From contig NC_049979.1 of the NCBI RefSeq assembly GCF_000003815.2, forward strand, positions 12,500,766 through 12,564,765: a stretch of 64,000 nt of DNA. Direction: 5' to 3'. Shown in pieces: positions 55,801 to 64,000 of this stretch (positions are counted from its first letter, which is position 1; each line of letters begins with the position of its first letter). A program made the position numbers and the translations under genes. Below the pieces are notes generated by a model, which worked only from the letters and a program-made list of their open reading frames with translations, ran no database searches and was not told the origin of the DNA. The stretch is from Branchiostoma floridae. Lineage: Eukaryota > Chordata > Leptocardii > Amphioxiformes > Branchiostomatidae.

Positions 55801-58800
55801 CCTACCGTCAAGGCCACAGCGCAGCTGACATAGTCTTCACTAAGAGGATCCTCGCCGACCTAGTTATGACAAAGATGTGGGACACTCACATCCTAGGCAT
55901 TGATCTAAGCCGTGCCTTTGACACCGTGGATAGAGCTCGGCTGATATCGGTGTTGAGAGATGTGCTGAAGGACGACGACACAGTACGTATGATCCAGGCT
56001 TTGTTATCAGACACAAGCCTTGCCGTGCGTGTCCAGGGAGAAGCAGCCCCTCACTTCCCAGCAACCATGGGCTCGCCTCAGGGTGATAGCTTGAGCCCCC
56101 AGCTGTTTAACGTCTACTACGAGGCAGCCCTCCGAGACCTGCGAAGATCCTCCCCACCCATCCCTACTCAAGACAAGCGGCTCAAGATACCAGCCGAAAC
56201 TCAGTATGCCGATGACTTAGACTTCATCAGCACTTCTAGTCACCATTTGGAAAAGATACATGAGGAAGCCTTGAAGATCCTACCAGAGTGGAAACTACAT
56301 GCCAATGCAAGTAAGACAGAGCGGGTCCACATCTGTCTAGAGAAGGACAGGGAAGAGGAGGAATGGAGAAAAAGCAAGTCGGTAGGCTCAAGACTGGGCA
56401 TCGCAGAGGACATAGAAGAAAGAATACAACTAGCAAATTTGGCCATGAGAAAGATGTGGAAAATGTGGGGGACAAAGCACATATCGTTACAACTTAAGTT
56501 AAAACTCTTTGAAGTGTACGTTATACTCGTGATGCTTTATAATGCCGGGACGTGGGGACTCACCGAGCAGTTGGCATACAAGATCGACATATGGCACCGA
56601 AAACAACTCCGACGTTTCACAGGTCACTTCCACCCCAACCACATTAGTAACAGTAAGCTGTACAGTAAGTGCCAAGCATCACCATTACAAAATGCAGTGC
56701 ACCGTCGCAGATGGTTCCTCTTCGGCCACATTCTCCGTATGCCACTGGACTCGCCGCCGCAAAAGGTCCTCAACGTCGCGTTCAGTAAGAAGCTCAAACC
56801 AAGGCTAGGAAGGCCACGTGAAGGCCTCCTCAGTAGTCTGGTAGACGACTGCATGCTACATCTCAACCAGAACATTAGACTTGAGACTCACATGTTAAGA
56901 TACCTAAGGGAAACAGCAGCAAACAGAAGACGATGGGAAGAATTGTACAAAGATCTAGACGTACACTGATTTGGTTATCGATGACTATCTGACTGTCTAT
57001 CTATAACTAAGAACAGTTATTATTATTATTAGTATTATTTGTACTATGTATTACCCTAGTTGTCTTTGACAAGTACTGGTACATATGTTGCATTGGATGT
57101 TCTGTCCTTAGGAGAACAGAAGCTTGCATGTTGGGTAGGAGACAACAGGGATTCACACAATTTGTTCAAACAATACAATTTGTTGTATATCAAGATTTAT
57201 AATCCAACTGTGAGCTAGGCAAAGCTAGCTTGGGAACAAGAAATAAACAATGATGGAACCAGCATTGGTTAGCCACGGGTATACATTTGTACTTCAAAAA
57301 TACCTGCACAGCTAAAATTTTACATTGATTCCACTAAACTGCCTGTGCAGGTGATATTTTGGACCATGTTTTGACAAAAAAGAGGGAACTCCTCACCTAG
57401 GATCTGCACCTCAATATGTCTGGGCTTCTCTATAAACTTCTCTATAAAGAGGGAACCGTTGCCAAATGCTGCCAGGGCCTCTGAGGTTGCACGCTGGAAG
57501 TTTTCATTCAGCTCCTGCCAAAAATGAGGAGGATCATACATAAATATCATATAGCTCAATATCTGAAACAGTAAAAAACTATGTAATGTAAATTCATTTG
57601 GTTTAGTAGTGGTTCATTTCATGGTGGGAGGAAAAATAAGATTATCGCTGTGTTTAAGATTTGCAGTTCTGTAGTATAACAATACTTATACAATGGAGAC
57701 ATATTTGCAGCGTCATGAATTTACATGAATTTCATGAAGTGCTATATTCATAAGTCATCATTGGCACCATAGTACAATCCACGGGACTGAGTGAGTGATC
57801 ATGAGTAAGTACAATCCATAACTATATGGATATGAGGTATGTAATGGTGCATTTTCTACATTACACAAAAGCACAATAACACATATCACCTCTTTGTTCC
57901 TGACGATACGCATGCCCCTGCCTCCCCCACCAAACGCAGCCTTTAGGATGATGGGGAAGCCATGCTCAGAACAGAACTGCTGTGCCTCCTCTAGTGTCGA
58001 CACTGGGCCATCCGTACCTGGTACCACCTGCACACCTGTGGGGAAAATCACAAACAATTCAGTAGGTGTCAAGTATCTAGTGCTTATGAAGTAAGCGATA
58101 TTCCACTACCAGTATAGTGGACTAGCCCCCTACTGCAGTGGTCTATGTAGTACAAGGGCTACAAAAATGGAGATAGCCACCACCCCTATACACTGAAGGC
58201 TGTGGGGTGGATTTTAACTGAACTAACTAATGACCTGGGCAAGCTGACAACAAACTATCTTGAGATTTATCATTTGTAAACAATTTTGTCTCTAAAAATT
58301 TACAACTTGATCAAAAGCTAACGATACATGTCCACAGATTTCCAATGTTCCATACAGTTATAAAAGGTATAATAAAAATTCACCTGTGTTGGCATATGGT
58401 AGATGAAATTATAGTGAGTCTTCAATCGTTTTTCTTTATGGTATTTGATTTGATTAAGAACTTCAGCTCAAACCTGCAGCGATGGCAATCTGTCTGGCCT
58501 CCACCTTGTCTCCCATCTTGCGGACGATCTCCGGCGCCGGGCCGACGAACCGGATCCCTGCATCGACAACCGCCTGGGCGAAGTCTGATCGCTCTGACAG
58601 GAAGCCATACCCGGGGTGGATGGCGTCTACATCGTTTTCCTGAACAACATAAGTTCATGGAACGTTTAAAGCATGGTTTTGACAACAGAAATACAAAAAC
58701 ATATTAGACACATACATCTAATTAATAATAGACTTCAAAAGATACAACTACAAAGTTAGACTTGAAAAGAACAAAATGTTAGACTACAAAGTCAATATAG

Positions 58801-61800
58801 GGTAACTTAGTTAGTGCATGTATGAATGTTTGTAGAGAATCTTAATTATGTTTCAGTTCTGATAACAGTAACAAACTCAAAGATTTCAGTACAACTGTTG
58901 TGCCATTGTGTGAAACATCAAAATAATCTCAATGTCAATAACTGTACAAGTCTGAACCACAGTATCAGTAATTGCCTGCCAAAAAAATAAAAAAAAGTAG
59001 CACTCTTCAGGTACAACAGTTATGTCTGAAACTACAGAAAAAATACATGTCCTTCTTCTGAAATATGAAACAGGTTGGTTAGAGATGAAGAGGAAAAGGT
59101 TAAATCAAGCCTTCAAGTTGTTGTAGTTGCGAGCTTGTTTTGTTACTGATTTATTAATTAACAAAAATAATGCATGAGCCTGGCTAGTGACCCAGTGTTT
59201 TGTGTGTGCATTTTGGGTATATGTTTGTAGTTTCAGCAGTTGAAAACAAACATCAACATGCTGGTGTTAAGTACATGTAGTTGGACTTTGCATTTTACCC
59301 TCATTAACTTTTTATCACATCCTGTTTACACATGATGGTGAGTAGCAGTCAAATGTCAAACCAAGTTTTGGTAAACAGGGAAAAACTATACTTAAGGGTA
59401 GAGAAGTAAAACACTTTTACTGCTAACTGTAAGTTCATCCATGTTTATGGAGACTTAATTTCATAAAGTGTATTATTACTGACAGAAAATTTGTTATGTT
59501 AGCAAGGTGATGAGTTCCCATCAGAATGGCCATTGCAAAAACAAAGGCACTACAAACATTTAATGATTTACAGTACTTCAATACTTATAAATGAATAAAT
59601 CAGAAGGATGATTACTTGAACCTTCCTTTCGGAACAAATTGACAAACAAAAGATGGCCTTGAGTCACCCCTACAGTGACGCAAATGTACAGATCTTGTTG
59701 TTGTTTTTATTCACTGTTGGCCCATGTTATTGTTCTAAAGTCCAGTTCACCATGTCAGTAACCACTGCTCCCAAAGGTCAAGCCCCTGGCCCAAACCTGA
59801 TGTGTATGGGCATACACTTATTCCTGACAAGTGTTTCACACATAACACCATAGCCTCCCAACCTTCTCCAGACCATGCTTGAGAGTTAGACATGTCCAAG
59901 GTTGCCTACTGGGAGATAGTCTTCTTAAGTCTGCGCCAGCCGGTTATAAATTTGGACAAATCAAAGCCAGGAAAGTCACATCCTGATTGGATGTGATCAG
60001 AAGCGTGGACTAGAGTTAGAACAGCAGGGATTCCAGGCTACTCCCAACCCAGCGCCAACAGGGAAAGGTCCTGTATATGTGACAGAGGTTTCTTTGGTGG
60101 TTTCATGATAATTTTGTCTTAACTCCAGGCCACAGCTTGCATTTATGTCCCAGCATTTGAGACTGGATTTCAAACGACTACCGGACTGTAACATTCTAGC
60201 TTGAAACTGTCAATGGCATCAACTGACCAAACCAGAAAAAATCTTTCCTTTTCTGTCCTGTTGATGTCTGCTTTGTCCGACTGAAACAGCCAGCATTTTG
60301 TCAGCAGATGCTATGAGCAAGCCAAGGTTGACCAAGTAGCCAAACGTGTTTGCCAAAGTCAAGGCGAATGATGTTTTAAAGAAATGGTAAGGAAGGCAAA
60401 AGAAAACCTAACAAACTAAAGCTGTAAGTTGGAATCATAAGAAAAAGAAAGCTATCTTATGGCATGACAACAGCTATTGGTACTATCAGCTAATGTAAAA
60501 TGTCCAATCACATTGTTGGCAATTGCAGTATTGTAGTTGAAATATCTAAGTTGACAGTTGAATGTTAGATGCAACAGAGTTATTAACTATACAAAAACAT
60601 GCAAAAACAACATGCATGATAATTTTCAATTGAATAACATATACAATGTGCATACTTTTTTACATCAGTTTAAAAGACTGTAAATTCCAAAGGAATAATG
60701 CTTAGCTACCAAACAATAAAGAGGATGTGATGAGAAAAAAAACGAAGAAAGAAAAACAAGCAGCATGCCCGGACAAAGCACATACAAGTCTAGTACGTCA
60801 CCTTCGCTATCTGAATATACTCTGGGATATTGAGGTATGCTGCCACCGGCGGTAGGCCCTTCCCTATGAGGTATGCTTCATCAGCTTTCTGTCTATGCAT
60901 GTGCATTCTGTCTTCCGTAGAATAAACCGCCACAGTACTGATTCCAAGTTCGGTGCAGGCTCGAAAAACGCGGATGGCAATTTCACCTGTTTGGAGAGGA
61001 CAGACATGGAAATATCATGTTAGCACACACGAATATACCTATTAGGCCTAGAAAAATTGATGTTGTGTTTCTGATAACTGTCCTAAAAAATAGTGTCGGT
61101 AGGTACAGATTCTTTTTTTTCTTTAATTTTCAGCCAAAGATTTTAACAGCATATTCTAAATGTGCATGCACAATTTTCTATTGCAACAAAAATGAGTAGA
61201 ACATGTTGGAAAATGATGTAGAACATTTCGCCACTCAGATCGAAAATTTCATGTCCCTTGCCAGTACATGTATCAAAAATAATGGTCGGTCAGGTAACCA
61301 GAAACACAAAAATTTTTTCTAGGCCTTACATGCGTCACACATACATGCCAGACTATGTCCTCACCTTAGCTATCTCTATGTATTCTGGTATGTTCAAGTA
61401 TGCAGCGACAGCAGGAAGGCTCCTCCCTATGAGGTAGGCTTCGTCTGCCTTCTGTCTGTACGTCTGCAGTCTGTCCTGCTCGGAGTACACGCCCACCGTG
61501 CTCATGCCGAGCTCGTGGCAGGCGCGGAAAATTCGGATGGCAATCTCACCTGCACATCCCAAAACAAGACCCTGTCAAACAGGTGGCCAACAGGTGTCAC
61601 ACTAGGTCATCTTTATCCATGGGGTAACTTATATCTAATGTTTGCAAAGGCAGGGTAATTATAATTAAGGCCATCAAGTTGATGGACGGTGGTTTCAAAC
61701 TAAAATATTTTTAAAATATTTCAATTCGAAACCACTGCCCATGTCCCTAAATACTAGTACCCTGTATTAAAAACAATGGATATAGNNNNNNNNNNNNNNN

Positions 61801-62600
61801 NNNNNNNNNNNNNNNNNNNNNNNNNNNNNNNNNNNNNNNNNNNNNNNNNNNNNNNNNNNNNNNNNNNNNNNNNNNNNNNNNNNNNNNNNNNNNNNNNNNN
61901 NNNNNNNNNNNNNNNNNNNNNNNNNNNNNNNNNNNNNNNNNNNGATCATACTTATGAAAATGTATGGTACTTCATGCAATAGGATGGCAAAATACAGTTA
62001 ACCTAATTCATGACTTTTGATGCTTCTTCACTGAATCTGCAACAAAATTTTCGCACTGTTTTGTGCACATCTCTTGTCCTGAGAAATACTGGAAGTTGGT
62101 GTTGAACTTCCATAAATGACCGATATACTGATTGAAGTCACCAGTGTCAATAGAGCATACCTAAAAATATATAATATAAGCCTACAACCACTGAATAGAT
62201 GTATCTGTCCTGATACCCTGTAGATTAGAAATAAATAGCACAATCCCCTATCCTCACGGCCATGTAAGGATACCATTGACAGGTCACAAAAGACCTGCTG
62301 TTGGCCACGACATCAATTACCACCATATCTCAAGTGGATGGAAGGATGCCTGCTACTACGTATATCTGTTATGTACACTACTAATATACAATATCGCTCC
62401 AATAAGACTAGGAATATCGACTTACCTCTGTTGGCGACCATGACCTTCTTTATGGGTTGGTCAGTTTGTGTGGCCGTCTCAGGCTGTGAGGAGTATGTCC
62501 TGCACGCGGCTCCCCCCACGGCCCGGGCATGGCTGGTCACGCGGAGCTGGGCCTGAGCCACCCGCTGTACACACGCCACGGGGGACTGCAGACGGAACAT
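43623..62600 (-). CDS. PC: Pyruvate carboxylase, mitochondrial, complete gene
   Basis: Coding exons in order: 62600-62426, then 61549-61365 or 60986-60802, 58639-58474, 58035-57890, 57514-57397, 55394-55121, 54627-54465, 53966-53784, 53305-53071, 49441-49217, 48691-48535, 48260-48020, 47723-47474, 46395-46151, 45881-45702, 45380-45126, 44737-44597, 43871-43623. All phases agree, giving 1195 residues (human 1178). The presequence is Arg-rich ([20 protein letters not shown]). Biotin carboxylase has [18 protein letters not shown], the ATP-grasp [10 protein letters not shown], and [17 protein letters not shown]. Carboxyltransferase has [20 protein letters not shown] and the metal-binding [11 protein letters not shown]. 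Biotin attaches to Lys ~1161 in SAMKME, 34 residues from the end as in human. The enzyme makes oxaloacetate from pyruvate, bicarbonate and ATP in the mitochondrial matrix. An acceptor at 62625 implies an upstream non-coding exon. Confidence 0.96.
44203..44560 (+). mobile_element. Helentron-like fragment with palindrome and (GT)n
   Basis: ACCTCCAT...ATGGAGGT forms a 5' palindrome at 44205-44229. It is followed by a (GT)n run and AACTCAAGAACGGCTGGGTG with GGTTTCATACTTGG, the same plan as the array at 662-7854 (palindrome, pyrimidine block, then a sequence like AACCGATTGACTTGAAATTTGG). The 3' end is not identified. It lies in the last PC intron. Confidence 0.4.
44968..45012 (-). pseudogene. 45-nt partial duplicate of a PC exon end, in frame
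   Basis: It reads [15 protein letters not shown] followed by a good donor (gtaaga). It duplicates the end of the upstream exon at 45126, [15 protein letters not shown]. It is open, 45 nt long and phase 0-0, and preceded by an AG, but its pyrimidine tract is weak. It could be a decaying duplicate or a rarely used cassette. Confidence 0.5.
46328..46770. repeat. 122-bp tandem array duplicating a PC 3' splice site
   Basis: The block GTAGTCAAACACCTTCTCC, GGGGGATTC(C/T)T and about 80 bp of adjoining intron recur exactly 122 bp apart (CTCC anchors at 46382, 46504, 46626, 46748). The first copy is the real start of exon 46395-46151. The three others carry the acceptor and about 60 nt of exon sequence, but those read into a stop. 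Confidence 0.9.
47041..47383. mobile_element. hAT-like MITE, CAGGGCTC ends (second copy)
   Basis: It begins CAGGGCTCAAAATACC and ends GTATTTCGAGCCCTG, inverted to each other, with the same ACCTGCA-rich interior as 26060-26392. The flanks show no clear 8-bp duplication. It lies in the PC intron just upstream (genome left) of exon 47723-47474. Confidence 0.75.
52123..52194. mobile_element. Fragment of hAT-like MITE
   Basis: CTCAAAATACCACCTGCATA and CACAGGTATTTTGAGCCCTG are the two ends of the 47041-type element with most of the interior deleted. Confidence 0.6.
52263..52289 (-). CDS. PC: Candidate 27-nt PC microexon (DPSDKRQTR)
   Basis: It is flanked by cattccag and gtgagc. Phase 1-1 makes it insertable between exons 53305-53071 and 49441-49217 without changing frame, adding DPSDKRQTR in the linker between biotin carboxylase and carboxyltransferase domains (after VVPPVPF, before [11 protein letters not shown]). 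It is too short to confirm by homology. Confidence 0.4.
54000..54465. repeat. Degenerate ~50-bp tandem repeat around a PC 5' splice site
   Basis: Variants of CAGACCCAGGTTACCCACCT plus CTACCCT(C/G)GGTTAGAGTAG recur from about 54050 to 54470. The rightmost contains the true donor of exon 54627-54465 (AG/gtgggtaacctgggtctg on minus). The others carry similar pseudo-donors inside the intron. Confidence 0.65.
55500..57045 (+). mobile_element. 5'-truncated non-LTR retrotransposon with intact RT ORF, antisense in PC intron
   Basis: An uninterrupted frame, 55509-56969 (486 codons), encodes reverse transcriptase: [68 protein letters not shown], the catalytic [22 protein letters not shown], then [11 protein letters not shown] and a C-terminal [14 protein letters not shown] and RPREG. 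This last block is found in several non-LTR clades; I do not assign a clade. The tail has (TTA)n near 57018-57040. The N-terminal endonuclease is missing. It lies between PC exons 57514-57397 and 55394-55121. Confidence 0.85.
57295..57362. mobile_element. Small fragment of hAT-like MITE
   Basis: AAAATACCTGCACAG and CTGTGCAGGTGATATTTT form a short inverted repeat like the ends of the 47041 element, with a ~35-bp centre. Confidence 0.4.
58640..60801 (-). other. PC intron, 2.2 kb, no recognised feature
   Basis: AT-rich sequence without conserved ORFs or clear repeats by eye. Confidence 0.5.
60802..60986 (-). CDS. PC: PC alternative exon 2b (biotin carboxylase N-terminal segment)
   Basis: 185 nt, phase 1 in and 0 out. 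It encodes [38 protein letters not shown] and [20 protein letters not shown]. Splice sites are aacag/GTGAAA and AAG/gtgacg. It is the distal member of a duplicated pair. Its sequence ([20 protein letters not shown]) is the closer of the two to the vertebrate enzyme as I recall the family, and its third codon positions are more A/T-rich than in 2a. Confidence 0.85.
61045..61325. mobile_element. Harbinger-like MITE between the two alternative PC exons
   Basis: It begins GGCCTAGAAAAATTGATG and ends TTTTTTCTAGGCC, inverted, with TTA on both flanks (61042-61044, 61326-61328). It is the same family as 24187-25016, with TTGTGTTTC at both ends and GTCGGTAGG inside. It makes up 281 of the 378 bp that separate exons 2b and 2a. 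Confidence 0.8.
61365..61549 (-). CDS. PC: PC alternative exon 2a (biotin carboxylase N-terminal segment)
   Basis: 185 nt, phase 1 in and 0 out. It encodes [38 protein letters not shown] and [20 protein letters not shown]. Splice sites are gtgcag/GTGAGA and AAG/gtgagg. It aligns without gaps to 2b with 14 of 62 residues different. Most synonymous positions differ, and codons end mainly in C or G. Confidence 0.88.
61786..61943. other. Assembly gap (158 N)
   Basis: A run of N in PC intron 1. No known coding segment is missing, because exon 1 and both exon 2 forms join in phase across it. A further duplicate exon inside it cannot be excluded. Confidence 1.
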
Positions 62601-62624
62601 GGCTGGTGTGCAGGCTGACTAGGC
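62426..62624 (-). CDS. PC: PC exon 1 with mitochondrial presequence
   Basis: The exon starts at 62624 (acceptor ctccag); the ATG is at 62600. It encodes 58 residues: an amphipathic Arg/Gln/Ala-rich leader without acids for about 45 residues, then [19 protein letters not shown], ending phase 1. The leader targets the matrix. The untranslated part begins behind an acceptor, so the promoter lies farther right. Confidence 0.9.
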
Positions 62625-64000
62625 CTGGAGCAGAAAAAATGAAACAAGGCAATCCAGAGATTTCCATCTTGCTGTGCTGTGAAATAAGGAGGGGTAGACC
62701 AAAGCATACCTGACGTAGGATCTTTATACAGAACCTGAAAAGAGCGGCAAACCCCGGAAAGAAGCTGTCAGGGAGCCACAGCCGACAGAACCAGATGGAA
62801 ATTTGCTGCAAATTAGCCTGTAGGCACCTAAGGACCTAAGGTTTAGGGAAAAATGAATTCACAGTAGTCCTGTTAAAGAAGCCACCATACTTGTTTAATA
62901 GCTTTTGCATTTCAATTTCGCAGCCTAGCGAAGATTATGCTACACAGAAACACTGTGGGCACCCAAAACCACTGAGCTGTGTGCCTGGCTGCCTGGCTTA
63001 TGTCAGTGGCACTCTTGATAAATTAAGAAATGAATTATGGCAAAGTCATCTGTAGCTCCACAACAACGTGGATAACCAGCATGAAGATTGAGCCAGCAGT
63101 TACTACAAAAGATTGTGCTCAGGCTATGTTGATCCCAGTTCCCAACTGAATGTTACAAAGAACTAAGCCCGTACCAGGGTTCTCCCCAGAGAGTGGAATA
63201 AGGGAGGCCCTCCACTATACTCTCAGCCAGCTCCACTATACTATTTTCAAATTTAGTGTGTTTCTTCCCTATTTTCTTTGTTAGTTTTGCTAGAATTAAT
63301 GACAATTCACAGATTTTTGTGCCAAGTGGCATCACTTTTCCAGTCAGCATTGTCTGCAAAAACTTGCAAGAATGAGCAATGATCAAAACAATAGTCGTTT
63401 TGCCACTTCACAACAAAGGAATCACAACAGTACATTATACTTGTAGTATTTGACACCCTCTGTCATTGCAAAATGAACCCATTTTCATGAAAGCGCAGCG
63501 CATTGGTGTGGGTTATTTTTGCCAGCCCCTCCACTATACTAAAAAATTCTGGGGAGAACCCTGCGTACAAATGGTTGTATCTATTCCTGGTACTATTATG
63601 TAAAGATATATGCACAGGTCATCATTGAGGCAGGTAAATTGCACACTAGGGATGATGTTTTTCTCACAGTCACATGAAGCATGATAAAAAATCATCAATC
63701 AGGGACAATGACACCCCAAATTTATCACTGTCTTGACAGTACATAACAACATTACAGCACTATAGTCAAAGGTATCCATCTCTTTTGTGGCTCCAAGGTT
63801 TCTTGTTGTCCCTTGTGTGAAGAAACAACAATCCTGACAGCTATGATACAGATGGAATTACACAATATCATTGTAATACACAACTAGGAATGTAAGATAT
63901 TGGAATTTTCTTAATTGTCCACAACCAATTTTGTTTTGCTTCAAGTACCTATCTTTGTAAAGGTGTTACAATGAATATGGCAAAGGTTTTGTAAAACAAA
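62625..64000. other. 5' intron or upstream region of PC
   Basis: No coding exon is seen. It contains the MITE at 63175-63563. No CpG-rich promoter is obvious, so the first PC exon probably lies beyond the window. Confidence 0.4.
63175..63563. mobile_element. MITE with CAGGGTTCTCCCCAGA ends
   Basis: The ends CAGGGTTCTCCCCAGA are exact inverted repeats, flanked by CGTAC on both sides (63170-63174, 63564-63568). The subterminal CCTCCACTATACT occurs three times in the element (two at the left, one at the right). The 389-bp interior has no transposase. The superfamily is uncertain; CAGGG ends suggest hAT, but the duplication is only 5 bp. Confidence 0.75.

Noticed and set aside
61767-61982. ORFs spanning the N gap
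   Set aside because: They exist only because N codons contain no stops.

Overview
The window is animal nuclear DNA with genes split by many short introns. It most probably comes from a lancelet (amphioxus, Branchiostoma): the proteins are vertebrate-like (NUSAP1, a COX7A2L-type protein, TATDN3, ISOC2, pyruvate carboxylase), the introns are crowded with small inverted-repeat elements, and there is a death-domain protein of the kind expanded in that lineage. The species call is inference. Two N gaps (23192-23323, 61786-61943) show that this is a draft assembly.

Layout. 1-8289 (+): the last two coding exons of a TATDN3-like TatD nuclease, separated by a 7.75-kb intron that is almost entirely a head-to-tail array of four Helitron/Helentron-like elements with internal ~162-bp tandem repeats. 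8290-16000 (+): repeat-rich DNA, a possible promoter with a non-coding exon near 10.3-10.5 kb, and a two-exon gene for a 75-residue cysteine-rich membrane protein. 16986-27130 (-): a NUSAP1 homologue with at least 15 exons; an antisense CR1-like LINE lies in one intron and hAT-like and Harbinger-like MITEs in others. 27681-31255 (+): a three-exon COX7A2L/SCAF1-type gene, divergent from NUSAP1 across ~550 bp that carries CCAAT and CHR-like cell-cycle sites. 33234-34485 (-): a two-exon ISOC2-like isochorismatase-fold gene. 36339-38784 (+): a 682-residue protein with two C-terminal death-fold regions. 43623-62600 (-): a complete pyruvate carboxylase gene of 18 constitutive coding exons, ~1195 residues, running from mitochondrial presequence to biotinyl-lysine domain.

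How the genes relate. There is no operon-like logic. Genes alternate in divergent pairs (NUSAP1/COX7A2L, ISOC2/death-domain) and convergent pairs (COX7A2L/ISOC2, death-domain/PC). COX7A2L, PC and possibly ISOC2 are mitochondrial or metabolic. NUSAP1 is mitotic.

The strongest unexpected signal is in pyruvate carboxylase. Two 185-nt exons, 378 bp apart, encode alternative versions of the same N-terminal part of the biotin carboxylase domain. They have identical lengths and phases, and splicing both together would break the frame, so they look like mutually exclusive exons. The same gene shows three other local duplications around splice sites: a 122-bp array repeating a 3' splice site, a degenerate repeat around a 5' splice site, and an in-frame 45-nt copy of an exon end. 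The second notable signal is the covariation between the 5' palindromes and 3' termini of the Helitron-like array. I saw no CRISPR array, tRNA or rRNA gene.
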